From Pectinatus frisingensis (lineage in GTDB: Bacteria; Bacillota; Negativicutes; Selenomonadales; Selenomonadaceae): a stretch of DNA of 64,000 bases. Both the position numbers and the translations under genes were made by a program. Of this stretch, positions 47,020 through 55,783 are shown in pieces. The notes beneath the pieces were generated by a model, which saw only the letters and a program-made list of their open reading frames with translations, was not told the DNA's origin and did not search any database. Location: positions 88,707-152,706 of the forward strand of contig NZ_WIQU01000054.1 in NCBI RefSeq assembly GCF_015732285.1. The letters are read 5' to 3'. The number at the start of each line of letters is the position of its first letter. Position 1 is the stretch's first letter.

Positions 47020-47382
47020 TGGTATAATTTGACCATAAAAAACACTCGGGTAAAAGAGGTGTATTAGTTTACCTGAGTGTTTTCTTTTTTATATAAGCTT
47101 ATGGGTTATAATTAAGTGGATGATTGAAAAAAATTATTCTGCTTAATTGATTATAATGTTAGTGATGGTTGCAATTACTGGTATAGTAATATAGAAAGAG
47201 CCGGTATTATCCGATAAAAAAGTATAAGCATTTCAATAGTGTACTATAAATATTGAGTAGAATTTGATACAATAATTTATAAATAATTATTGTAAATGAT
47301 AATTAAAATTGCGTTGACAATATGCGGCGATGTATAATGGTAAATAGTATCAATAATATATAATGATTATGGTGAAACGATA
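47020..47382. other. 363-base gene-free region before ecfA2
   Basis: After the terminator (listed separately) the stretch to 47382 is rich in A and T and shows no gene. TTGACA (47314-47319) and TATAAT (47333-47338) are only 13 bases apart, too close for a normal promoter, so the ecfA2 promoter is not settled. Confidence 0.5.
47039..47090 (+). terminator. Terminator after the phosphohexomutase gene
   Basis: A 16-bp stem (47039-47054 with 47068-47083; one G-U pair) is followed by TCTTTTTT. Confidence 0.9.
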
Positions 47383-48252
47383 GTGGCTATTGAAATAAAA
47401 AATGTTACCTATACCTATATGAAGAAAACTCCATATGAAAAAATTGCTTTAAAAGATGTGTCATTTACAATACCGGAAAAAAATTTTATTGCTGTGGCTG
47501 GACATACCGGTTCAGGGAAATCGACGCTCATGCAGCATTTAAATGGTTTGATTGCACCATCATACGGGCAGATCATTGTAGATGGAATAGATGTAAATAG
47601 CAAGGGATCCGCCAAACTGAAAGCGAGGCGAAGCGTTGGCATGGTATTTCAATATCCGGAACAGCAATTATTTGAAGAAACAATTTTTGCCGATATTGCT
47701 TTTGGTCCAAAGAACTTTGGCTTATCAGAAACACAGATTGCTGAGCGGGTAAAGAAAGCCATGGCCTTCGTGGATCTTGATTATAAGCAATACAAGGATT
47801 TATCCCCATTTTCTTTAAGCGGTGGGCAAATGCGTCGGGTGGCTATTGCTGGTATTATCGCTCTTGAACCTAAATATCTGGTTCTGGATGAACCAACGGC
47901 TGGTCTTGATCCGCAGGCAAAACGTAGTTTATTGAGAAATATAAAAAAATTATATAATGAAGGCAAAACTACAATTATAATGGTCTCACACAATATGGAT
48001 GATATTTTAGAATTAGCTGGGCGTGTGATTGTTTTAAATGATGGACAGATATTGGCTGATGGGAACCCTAAGGATGTTTTTAGGCAAGTAAATTTATTGC
48101 ATAAAGCCGGATTGGAACCGCCACAGCTGATTCAGCTGCTTGAGCGGATAAAGACAGAGGTTTTCGATATCTCTGTTGATAAATTTAACGTTGATGATGC
48201 AGCTGATGCGATTTATGCCGAATGGCGCAGGAGGCAAAAGCATGCTCGATGA
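47383..48252 (+). CDS. ecfA2: ECF transporter energy-coupling ATPase EcfA2
   Basis: A 289-residue ABC ATPase. Walker A is GHTGSGKST, the Q-loop reads FQYPEQQLFEETIF (the EcfA2 form), the signature is SLSGGQMRR and Walker B is YLVLDEPTAGLD. It forms the energising module with EcfA1 and EcfT and drives several vitamin-specific S subunits. It starts at GTG with a weak ribosome binding site and overlaps ecfT by 11 bases. Confidence 0.94.
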   Translation: MAIEIKNVTYTYMKKTPYEKIALKDVSFTIPEKNFIAVAGHTGSGKSTLMQHLNGLIAPSYGQIIVDGIDVNSKGSAKLKARRSVGMVFQYPEQQLFEETIFADIAFGPKNFGLSETQIAERVKKAMAFVDLDYKQYKDLSPFSLSGGQMRRVAIAGIIALEPKYLVLDEPTAGLDPQAKRSLLRNIKKLYNEGKTTIIMVSHNMDDILELAGRVIVLNDGQILADGNPKDVFRQVNLLHKAGLEPPQLIQLLERIKTEVFDISVDKFNVDDAADAIYAEWRRRQKHAR

Positions 48253-49045
48253 TATAATGATTGGACAGTTTTTCCCGGCTGATTCGCTGCTGCATCGCAT
48301 TGATGCCAGAGTTAAGATAATAGTATTGTTTATATTTATTATGGCAGTATTTTTATGCGATACACGAGCTGATTATATAGTACTTATTTTATTGAATATT
48401 ATACTCATGTATATATCAAAAATACCAATCAGTATGTATCTAAAATCACTTAAGCCGATGCTTTGGATTATTTTGTTCACTTTTATTATTCATCTGTTTG
48501 GCGATGCGGGTGAGCCGATAGTTAAGTTATGGCTGTTTTCAGCTACATGGAATGGTTTATTTGAGGGGACTTTTATAACTATACGATTGTTTGTATTAAT
48601 ACTAATGGCTTCTATATTGACGTTTACGACATCACCTTTGGTATTGACAGATGCTTTGGAAAGTTTATTGAATCCGTTTAAAATTATCGGGGTACCGGCT
48701 CATGAATTGGCGATGATGATGACTATAGCCCTACGTTTTATTCCTACTTTGATAGGGGAAACCGATAAAATAATAAAAGCACAAAAGTCGCGCGGAGCTG
48801 ATTTCTCATCTGGGAATATTGTCAAACGCATGAGTTTCGTGATGCCGATATTGATACCACTTTTTGTCGGAGCCTTTCGCCGGGCCGATGAGCTGGCACT
48901 GGCTATGGAAGCACGCTGTTACAGAGGTGGTCAGGGACGTACCAGAATGAAAGAGATGAAGCTGGAACGATTGGATTTTTTTGTGTCAGTATTGGTAATT
49001 ATTGTAGTAATTGTATTGATCATTTTTAAGATAAAAGGTATATGA
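48242..49045 (+). CDS. ecfT: ECF transporter transmembrane protein EcfT
   Basis: A 267-residue membrane protein starting MLDDIMIGQFFPADSLLHRI, with DARVKIIVLF, several helices and the coupling motifs KAQKSRGAD and MEARCYRGG, which contact the two ATPases. The frame is open to 48176, but ATG 48242 has AGGAGG upstream and overlaps ecfA2 by 11 bases. No S component is encoded in the window. Confidence 0.94.
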   Translation: MLDDIMIGQFFPADSLLHRIDARVKIIVLFIFIMAVFLCDTRADYIVLILLNIILMYISKIPISMYLKSLKPMLWIILFTFIIHLFGDAGEPIVKLWLFSATWNGLFEGTFITIRLFVLILMASILTFTTSPLVLTDALESLLNPFKIIGVPAHELAMMMTIALRFIPTLIGETDKIIKAQKSRGADFSSGNIVKRMSFVMPILIPLFVGAFRRADELALAMEARCYRGGQGRTRMKEMKLERLDFFVSVLVIIVVIVLIIFKIKGI

Positions 49046-49818
49046 TGAAATCAGAACATAAAGAAATGATGAAACGGCGACGGCGCAATATCAGATTGAC
49101 CATAGCCTATGATGGTACTAATTATCATGGCTTTCAACGACAAAATAGATGTGTAGCGGTACAAAATATACTAGAGGAAGTATTACCGGCAATTTTTGGT
49201 GATTCTATAGAACTGGCTGCTGCTGGCAGAACTGATGCTGGTGTACATGCTAAAGGCCAAGTGGTAAATTTTTTTTCTGATGGGATTATTCCTGTGGAAA
49301 ATATACCACGGGCGGCAAACAGGTTATTGCCGAATGATATAGTTGTCACTGAGGCACAGGAGGTCGGACGAGATTTTAGTGCATTACACAGTGCAAAAAG
49401 TAAAACTTATATTTATAAATTGCATCATAGTAAAATACCGGATCCGTTTTTGCGGCGGTATAGCTGGCATTATGAGTATGCACTGCAATTGGCACCAATG
49501 CGGGAGGCTCTTGGTTATATTGTTGGTGAACATGATTTTTCTGCTTTTAGGGCTGCTGGAGGGGCACCTGGAATGAGTCCGGTACGGACGTTGTATGAAG
49601 CGGATTGCCATCAGGAAAAAGACATGTATATATTTCATTTTTGGGGTAACGGTTTTTTGTACCATATGGTTAGAAATATCGTCGGTACGGTGGTAAAAGT
49701 GGGAAATGGAAAGTTATCACCATTGCAGTTTAGAGAAATATTGTGGGGACGCGACAGAAATAAAGCGGGTAAAACAGCACCAGCTAAGGGACTGGTACTC
49801 TGGCAGGTAAACTATTGA
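49042..49818 (+). CDS. truA: tRNA pseudouridine(38-40) synthase TruA
   Basis: A 258-residue pseudouridine synthase that modifies the anticodon arm. The catalytic Asp is in GRTDAGVHAKGQV, and YHGFQRQ and NGFLYHMVRNIVG are conserved. The ATG overlaps the ecfT stop; ATG 49045 is an alternative. The ecfA2-ecfT-truA order is usual for Firmicutes. Confidence 0.95.
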   Translation: MMKSEHKEMMKRRRRNIRLTIAYDGTNYHGFQRQNRCVAVQNILEEVLPAIFGDSIELAAAGRTDAGVHAKGQVVNFFSDGIIPVENIPRAANRLLPNDIVVTEAQEVGRDFSALHSAKSKTYIYKLHHSKIPDPFLRRYSWHYEYALQLAPMREALGYIVGEHDFSAFRAAGGAPGMSPVRTLYEADCHQEKDMYIFHFWGNGFLYHMVRNIVGTVVKVGNGKLSPLQFREILWGRDRNKAGKTAPAKGLVLWQVNY

Positions 49819-49837
49819 ATGTAGATGGGATAAAAAT

Positions 49838-49905
49838 AAAAAAGAGACTGTCGCACGTAACTATTTTTATGAGATCAATGTTGTTCATGCGACAGGCTCT
49901 TTTTG
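49838..49905. terminator. Bidirectional terminator
   Basis: A long inverted repeat (49838-49855 with 49888-49905; core CTGTCGCA/TGCGACAG) is flanked by A and T tracts. It separates truA from the convergent asr operon. Confidence 0.88.
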
Positions 49906-49908
49906 TTT

Positions 49909-50370
49909 TTATAAGTTTTTCTGAGAATATTCACTGAGCATTTTTAGATGGGATTCTTCTTCTTGTTTAATGCGGGAAAAAACATCGGCCTTTTCATTTT
50001 TAAATATGGTTTGAATTTCATTGATATATAGTAAAGTGTCTTTTTCTAATGAAATAGAAAATTTTAAAGCTTCTTTTAAAGTAGGTCGTTTTAAATTGTC
50101 AAAAGCAAAATTTTGTCGGATTAATACATTTAAATAGGATTTATAATTGTCATCAAGTGTTTCGTCTATAGACAGGCCGTTTTTATATTCATTTGATAAA
50201 TTGGTGTAGGTTTTTTCATGTTTTTTTTCTTCATCGGCCAAAAAATGAAAGAAACTGCTGATTTTTGCATCAGCTGATTCCACGGCCATTTTTGTGTAGA
50301 AGTCCTGGCCTGTTTTTTCCAAACGTACCATACTGTTCAGTAAATCACTGACTTGAAATATTTCACTCAT
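49909..50370 (-). CDS. Ferritin-like diiron protein (rubrerythrin-type domain)
   Basis: A 153-residue four-helix protein. The ligands of a ferritin-like diiron site are visible in order: Glu in LEKTGQDFY, ExxH in ADEEKKHE, Glu in SLEKDTLL and the Glu/His of QEEESHLKML. There is no rubredoxin domain. It is the last gene of the asr operon, 15 bases after asrC. It may protect the sulfite reductase from peroxide or oxygen, or handle iron; the function is inferred. Confidence 0.85.
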   Translation of the reverse strand: MSEIFQVSDLLNSMVRLEKTGQDFYTKMAVESADAKISSFFHFLADEEKKHEKTYTNLSNEYKNGLSIDETLDDNYKSYLNVLIRQNFAFDNLKRPTLKEALKFSISLEKDTLLYINEIQTIFKNEKADVFSRIKQEEESHLKMLSEYSQKNL

Positions 50371-50385
50371 AAGATCATCCCTTTC

Positions 50386-51411
50386 TTATTTGACAGATAG
50401 ATGCTTGTCCAGCGGTTTGACGTGGATATTGCTACGATATTCGGTTTCTGCCCAGTTGATATTTTCGGCGATCATGGCTTCAGGGTTAAGATTAACACCA
50501 TCGAGCATAAAATCTTTGAAACGTTGGTAGCCGGCCCTGTCAATCAGGTGACCGCCGTGGATATAAATTGGCTTGCCACCCAGTACCCATTCAGAAAATT
50601 TGGGCCAATTTTTCATTATTGATAATACGCTTTCTTCGGTTAACCAGTTGGCAAACATTTTGCCCATACGTGGATATTGTTTACCAGTCCTGCCACCGAG
50701 AATTATTTTGTAAAAATCTTTGGCTGGCCGCCGCCATGCACCAGTTGGGCAGGCTGTAACACATTCACCGCAGCCAACACAGCAGCAGGGGTCTTTTTCT
50801 ACTTTGTTTTTATCATTGAGAGAAAGTACACGGGTAGCAGCACTTTCACATTTTCGAACGCAGGCACCGCAGCCAATACATCTATCTATTGTATAGATAG
50901 GTTTTGTGCAGCCAATTATACCAAAATCCTGGAAGTGACCTTTGCCGCAATCGTTTGGGCAGCCGGAGACGGAAATTTTTATGTGATAGGGATTTGGGTA
51001 AATGAGTTTTTCTAATTTTTGTGCTAATCTTTGGGTGTAGACATTGCCTTTTATGCAATGAATACCACCGATGCAGGCCATTATATTGCGTGGGGCAATA
51101 TAGGGATAACCATCTTTGGTTTGCATTTTTACGTCGCACATATCACATTCCACAGCCTGTAGATACGGCTGGATGTATTCATTGACAGCAGGAATATCCT
51201 TGGCTTTTATTCTGGGAGCATTTAATGTCTGCCGCATACCAAGATGGAACGTACCATCTCCCCATGTTTGGCAGACGTGTTTTATTACATCCAGCCATTT
51301 CGCATCTATTAAGGCACCTGGTACACGCAGCTGCAGCATGAATTCACCTGGAACCTTTGATTGACGAAAGCAATTGTTTCTAAGTTTTTTAATATTGCAA
51401 TCTTCTACCAC
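50386..51411 (-). CDS. asrC: Anaerobic sulfite reductase subunit C (siroheme)
   Basis: A 341-residue catalytic subunit that reduces sulfite to sulfide. The siroheme and coupled [4Fe-4S] cysteines are in ACIGGIHCIKG and SGCPNDCGKGH. Two ferredoxin-type clusters follow (CIGCGACVRKC and CVGCGECVTACP). It starts at GTG behind AGGAGG, 11 bases after asrB. Confidence 0.95.
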   Translation of the reverse strand: MVEDCNIKKLRNNCFRQSKVPGEFMLQLRVPGALIDAKWLDVIKHVCQTWGDGTFHLGMRQTLNAPRIKAKDIPAVNEYIQPYLQAVECDMCDVKMQTKDGYPYIAPRNIMACIGGIHCIKGNVYTQRLAQKLEKLIYPNPYHIKISVSGCPNDCGKGHFQDFGIIGCTKPIYTIDRCIGCGACVRKCESAATRVLSLNDKNKVEKDPCCCVGCGECVTACPTGAWRRPAKDFYKIILGGRTGKQYPRMGKMFANWLTEESVLSIMKNWPKFSEWVLGGKPIYIHGGHLIDRAGYQRFKDFMLDGVNLNPEAMIAENINWAETEYRSNIHVKPLDKHLSVK

Positions 51412-51422
51412 AATTATTCCTC

Positions 51423-52223
51423 CTAATCGATTAATTTTTTGCCAATAGTGTAGTTAAAGACAGGTCCATCAAGGCATACGTAAGTTTCATCTATGCGACA
51501 GTGACCACATTTACCTATGCCGCAGGACATTTTTCGTTCAAAGGACATCCATATTTTCTTTTCTGGAACTTTATTCATAAGTAAACCCATTCCGACAAAC
51601 TTCATCATAATAGGCGGTCCGACAATTATACATTCATATTCATTATCAAAAGAGGCAAAGGGGATTTCTTTGATAAAATCAGTAACAAGGCCTTTTTTGA
51701 AACCGGGATAGTTTTCATCGTCCAGAGTGTATATTACATGAAAATGTGATGCTGTCTGCCATTTTTTTAATTCATCGGCAAATAAGATACTGTGTGAATT
51801 TTTGAAACCAAGGATGAGATATATATTCCTGGCATAATTGCTATGTTCACATAGCATATTTACAAGGCTTTTTACTGGAGAAACACCTGTTCCACCAGCA
51901 ATGATGACAACGGTTTTATTTTTGAATTGTTCTGTTGGCCAGCCATTGCCATAACAGCCGCGAATGAATATATTGTCACCTTTTTTCAGGGAAAATAAAC
52001 CATCGGTTACTTTACCGACCTTTCTTATAGTAAAATCGACGTAACCATCACCAAAACCGCTGATTGAAATTGGAGCTTCACCAACTTTTGGCAAGGACAG
52101 CTGCATAAATTGACCATGTTTTATCGGCAGATTATTTTTAACACGAAAAGTCCATTCAGTTTGAGTTTGCGGCATGATATCAAGAAGTTTGCAGGCAGTT
52201 GGTTTAACAGGATTGTTAGTCAT
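51423..52223 (-). CDS. asrB: Anaerobic sulfite reductase subunit B (flavoprotein)
   Basis: A 266-residue ferredoxin-reductase-fold protein. It has a FAD domain, the NAD-binding VIIAGGTGVSPVKSLV and a C-terminal [2Fe-2S] site (CGIGKCGHC, then a Cys). It passes electrons from NADH to AsrA and AsrC. GTG 52232 would abut the ribosome binding site (GGAGGTG), so ATG 52223 is chosen. It overlaps asrA by eight bases. Confidence 0.94.
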   Translation of the reverse strand: MTNNPVKPTACKLLDIMPQTQTEWTFRVKNNLPIKHGQFMQLSLPKVGEAPISISGFGDGYVDFTIRKVGKVTDGLFSLKKGDNIFIRGCYGNGWPTEQFKNKTVVIIAGGTGVSPVKSLVNMLCEHSNYARNIYLILGFKNSHSILFADELKKWQTASHFHVIYTLDDENYPGFKKGLVTDFIKEIPFASFDNEYECIIVGPPIMMKFVGMGLLMNKVPEKKIWMSFERKMSCGIGKCGHCRIDETYVCLDGPVFNYTIGKKLID

Positions 52224-53265
52224 GCTGCACACCTCCTTTTATTTCTTTAATTGCTTGAGAAAGCTTATTCAGCGTAGCCGGATAACTTATTAGCTCAGGA
52301 CATCTGGCGGAGCAGCGGCCGCAGCCGACACACATTGGACCAGTGTGAAAACGAGCGTTATAACCATAGACTTTATGCAAAATTTTATAGCGATATTTTT
52401 CTGATGTTTTTTTGCGGAAAGACTGCCCGCCGGCAACTTTATCAAAACCGTCTACCATACAGGAAGAGCAAGTGCGGCGGCGTTCCCCAATGTGGGCATT
52501 TTGTGTATATACTATATCAGTAGTTTCAAAACAGGTGCAGGTACTGCATGATACAGTACAGGAACCGCAGCCAATACAGCGAGCGTCAAATTCTTTCCAC
52601 ATGGGATGTTCTTTGAGTTTATTGGCTAAATCAAGGTTGTCAATGACGGGATAATCGACTTTCAATTCATTTTCTAATGGTGTTTGTATTTCATGATCAA
52701 CGGCAGAGTATTTGGCAAAATAATTGTTAAAATCACTGTCATAGATTCCGACATAAGCACTGCCGTTGTTATCAGAGACAGCTAATGATTGCATGTCGGT
52801 TTTATTGGCTCCTACACTGCAGCAAAAACAACCTTCAAATTGCTCAGGGCAATCCATTAAGATGAATTTTATTTTGTCCCGTATCCTTTTATAGAAATAA
52901 TCTTCAATACCGCCATTTTGCAAATATATTTGATCCTGTATTTTTATGGAATTGATATCACAGGCCCGGCCAAAAATCAAAACATCTTTTTGCGGGCTTT
53001 TACTTTCTTTGAATTCATCTTCAGTAAAATAAAATAATGTTTGGGTTATTGGAGTGAGTACCTCTTTTAATGGATAAGTAGAACGTTCATGAAATTCAAT
53101 TTCCTGATAGGTATTTATCGGTTGATAAATGATGGAGTCATCCTTGGCGTATCTGCCGCCGCACGAGATGCGGACCGGTGCATAGATATCGTACTTTTTA
53201 CTGAGTTGTTCAAGAAATTCATTCATTTCATTAACAGTTAGTTGATAAGTTTGTGCGTGTTTCAA
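52216..53265 (-). CDS. asrA: Anaerobic sulfite reductase subunit A (Fe-S)
   Basis: A 349-residue electron-transfer subunit. Central features are FGRACDIN, FCCSVGANKTD and the two clusters CIGCGSCTVSCSTCTC and CVGCGRCSARCP. The frame is open to 53340, but TTG 53265 has AAGGAAG eight bases upstream and gives the family length (the Salmonella protein has about 347). It leads the operon asrA-asrB-asrC-ferritin-like. Confidence 0.93.
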   Translation of the reverse strand: MKHAQTYQLTVNEMNEFLEQLSKKYDIYAPVRISCGGRYAKDDSIIYQPINTYQEIEFHERSTYPLKEVLTPITQTLFYFTEDEFKESKSPQKDVLIFGRACDINSIKIQDQIYLQNGGIEDYFYKRIRDKIKFILMDCPEQFEGCFCCSVGANKTDMQSLAVSDNNGSAYVGIYDSDFNNYFAKYSAVDHEIQTPLENELKVDYPVIDNLDLANKLKEHPMWKEFDARCIGCGSCTVSCSTCTCFETTDIVYTQNAHIGERRRTCSSCMVDGFDKVAGGQSFRKKTSEKYRYKILHKVYGYNARFHTGPMCVGCGRCSARCPELISYPATLNKLSQAIKEIKGGVQHD

Positions 53266-53541
53266 GCTAAGCGCTTCCTTTCTAATAAATAATTGATAGT
53301 GCATTGAAATTTTTGAGAAGAAACATGTTAATATTTTCACTTTTATGGGAAAAAGGAAATATCAGCTAAAAATTTAAATAATATAATTATAAAGAATGAT
53401 CGTAATTAATCGAAACTGAGTGACTATTATGAAAATCATATCGTTAATATTATAAAACTTGTTTATGCTGATGTAAAATGCTAAACTAATTATAAGTATA
53501 TAGCATTTTTTGCATAGATTAGTAAAGGAATAAGCTATCTT
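53266..53541. promoter_or_regulatory. Divergent asrA/LysR control region
   Basis: This A+T-rich region separates the asr operon from a LysR gene. AAAATGCTA (53475-53483) and TAGCATTTT (53501-53509) form a perfect 9-bp inverted repeat with 17 bases between. It is a candidate LysR operator or leader hairpin. No clear -35/-10 pair was singled out. Confidence 0.5.
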
Positions 53542-54429
53542 ATGACGATTAGAGATTTAGAAATTTTTATTGCAGTGGCTCAATTGGGAAAAATGGGACT
53601 GGCTGCTAAAAAACTGTATATTTCCCAGCCGACGGTTAGTCATGTTATTTCACAAATTGAATCTGATTATAATATAAAGCTGTTTGACAGGCTTTCACGT
53701 AAATTGTATATAACTGAAACCGGTCGGGAATTTTTACAATATGCCAAGCATATAATGGCTAATTTCGAGGAAATGGAACATTACATGCGGCGTGCTTCCG
53801 AACAAATGACGATACATGTGGGGGCATCGCTCACTGTAGGCAGCTTTTTTTTAGCTAATATGATAAATCAGTATGAACATGAAAACAATAATGTAAAAAT
53901 ACGAGTCTATATCGATAATTCACAAAACATTATTCAGAAGATTTCCGGAGGAGAACTTGATATTGCGATAATAGAAGGTAATGTTAATGCAAAAGATGTA
54001 ATAAAAAAAGAAATTTATCGAGATGAAATGGTACTGATTTGTGGTAAAAAGCATCCTTTTGCACAAAAAAAATCAGTGAAATTAGCGGAATTGGCTGATA
54101 TGGATTGTGTAATGAGGGAAGAAGGTTCCGGTACCAGGGCGTTTTTACTTTCCTTAACTGAAGAAAGTGGTATCCATATTGTACAGAAATGGGTTTGCCA
54201 CAGCTCTGATTCTATTATCAATATTGTTGCTTCGGGACAAGGAGTGTCGATTGTTTCTAAATCACTGCTGATACATGAACCGAATATAGTACAGATTCCT
54301 ATTAAGGATAAGGTTTTGTCGCGGGAATTCCGGGTGATATACCATAAGGATAAATATTTATCGAAGGAACTGCGTAAATATATTGCCGCTGTAGAAAAAT
54401 ATTTTAAGGCGGTCAGTTTACATCGATGA
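53542..54429 (+). CDS. LysR family transcriptional regulator
   Basis: A 295-residue LysR protein. The N-terminal helix-turn-helix (MGLAAKKLYISQPTVSHVIS) is followed by a periplasmic-binding-type effector domain (GELDIAIIEGNV, REEGSGTRAFLLS). Its divergence from asrA suggests that it controls sulfite reduction, perhaps sensing a sulfur compound as CysB/CysL-type regulators do. Confidence 0.92.
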   Translation: MTIRDLEIFIAVAQLGKMGLAAKKLYISQPTVSHVISQIESDYNIKLFDRLSRKLYITETGREFLQYAKHIMANFEEMEHYMRRASEQMTIHVGASLTVGSFFLANMINQYEHENNNVKIRVYIDNSQNIIQKISGGELDIAIIEGNVNAKDVIKKEIYRDEMVLICGKKHPFAQKKSVKLAELADMDCVMREEGSGTRAFLLSLTEESGIHIVQKWVCHSSDSIINIVASGQGVSIVSKSLLIHEPNIVQIPIKDKVLSREFRVIYHKDKYLSKELRKYIAAVEKYFKAVSLHR

Positions 54430-54445
54430 TTATGATAATAAAAAA

Positions 54446-54475
54446 AGTATCGCAGTTGATGCGATACTCTTGTAA
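54446..54475. terminator. Terminator between LysR and minD
   Basis: AGTATCGC (54446-54453) pairs perfectly with GCGATACT (54461-54468). A run of A precedes it and CTTGT follows, so it works best for the minus-strand minD transcript. Confidence 0.7.
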
Positions 54476-54495
54476 GACAATAAAAATAATAGATT

Positions 54496-55284
54496 TTAAC
54501 GAAAAAGATTTTTGAATTTAGTTAAAAAATCTGATTTTGCTGTCAGGTCGATAAATGGTACCACATTGCCGCAAAGTCGGGAAACAATGTCACGATAGGC
54601 CTGTCCGGCAATAGAAGTTGTATCTTCTACAATTGGTTGGCCCTTGTTGGTGTATTTTATTATTGCTTCTTCATCAGGAATCTGTCCGAGTATCTGGACA
54701 CCCAGTATTTCCTTGATATCATCAATATCAAGCATATCCCCGCGTTGCAGCATATCAGGACGAATACGATTAATTATTAATTTGATGTCGGTGAGGTCAG
54801 CACGATTTAGCTCGCCAACCACTTTATCAGCATCGCGTAGGGCCGCCATTTCGGGCATAGTGACAATTATTGCACTGTCGGCACCGGCAATTGCTGTTTG
54901 AAAACCTTGTTCAATACCGGCCGGACAGTCAATCAGTATATAGTCGAATTTGGTGCGCATTTGTTGGCATAGATTACTGAGATCATCACCGCGCAAAGCT
55001 GATTTATCGTATTTTTGCGATGTCGGCAGAAGATACATATTTGAGTACTGAGGGTGGTGGATAAGTGCTTTTTCATAAGGAACTTTTCCTTCTGCTACGT
55101 CAACAAGAGTATAACAGATGTAATTTTCCAGACCTAATATTAGATCGAGATTTCTCAATCCGGTATCAGTGTCAATTAACGCAACTTTTTTACCGGAAAG
55201 AGCAAGTCCGGCCCCAATATTTGCAGTGGCAGTTGTTTTGCCAACGCCGCCTTTTCCGGATGTAATGACAATTGTTTCACCCAA
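54496..55284 (-). CDS. minD: Septum site-determining ATPase MinD
   Basis: A 262-residue MinD. The deviant Walker A is SGKGGVGKTT, followed by LIDTDTGLRNLD and YILIDCPAGIEQGF. The C-terminal amphipathic membrane-targeting helix ends FLTKFKNLFR. MinD recruits MinC to the membrane to block polar division. Neither minC nor minE is in the window; minD stands alone with terminators or long spacers on both sides. It starts at TTG behind GGAGG. Confidence 0.94.
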   Translation of the reverse strand: MGETIVITSGKGGVGKTTATANIGAGLALSGKKVALIDTDTGLRNLDLILGLENYICYTLVDVAEGKVPYEKALIHHPQYSNMYLLPTSQKYDKSALRGDDLSNLCQQMRTKFDYILIDCPAGIEQGFQTAIAGADSAIIVTMPEMAALRDADKVVGELNRADLTDIKLIINRIRPDMLQRGDMLDIDDIKEILGVQILGQIPDEEAIIKYTNKGQPIVEDTTSIAGQAYRDIVSRLCGNVVPFIDLTAKSDFLTKFKNLFR

Positions 55285-55783
55285 TTTTATTCCTCCATGT
55301 TATTACATGTAATAATTAATTAATATTATCGTAGGATAAAGCCGTATAATTAAACAGTTACTATTATAAAAAGAATTTAATTTATTATATCATAAATGAA
55401 GTTGACGAGAAAATATTAATTTGGTATAAGCGTACGGATATTGCAATGGACGCGTTCCTTATTGAAATTAATTATTGATTATGGTATAACATAATCAGGT
55501 ATATTATAATAGATGATCAATAAAAAAAAGTTATTATGATGTATTCAAAAAATAATGGATATTAATATTGTTGTTTAGCTGCAGTTGACGATAAGGCTTG
55601 ATTTTGCTTGTGTTAATATGAATGATATGGGGACGTGCAGCAAACAAGGCAGCAGGCATTATTTAGATAAAAGAAGAATAATAATTTATTTTATTTATAT
55701 ATTGTTTGCCCGTGGTATCTATTATATGCAAAATCAGCTACATTGTTATAATTTAGGTAGAATTATATTTTGGGGTGTTAGTT
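55285..55783. other. 499-base gene-free region with two palindromes
   Basis: No supported gene. TTATTACATGTAATAA (55300-55315) is a perfect 16-base palindrome just upstream of the minD ribosome binding site and may be an operator. TGATTATG (55476-55483) and CATAATCA (55490-55497) form a second one. No convincing promoter was fixed for either flanking gene. Confidence 0.45.

Noticed and set aside
47314..47338. TTGACA and TATAAT before ecfA2 as a sigma-A promoter
   Set aside because: The spacing is 13 bases, too short for a working promoter. Either box may act with a different partner.
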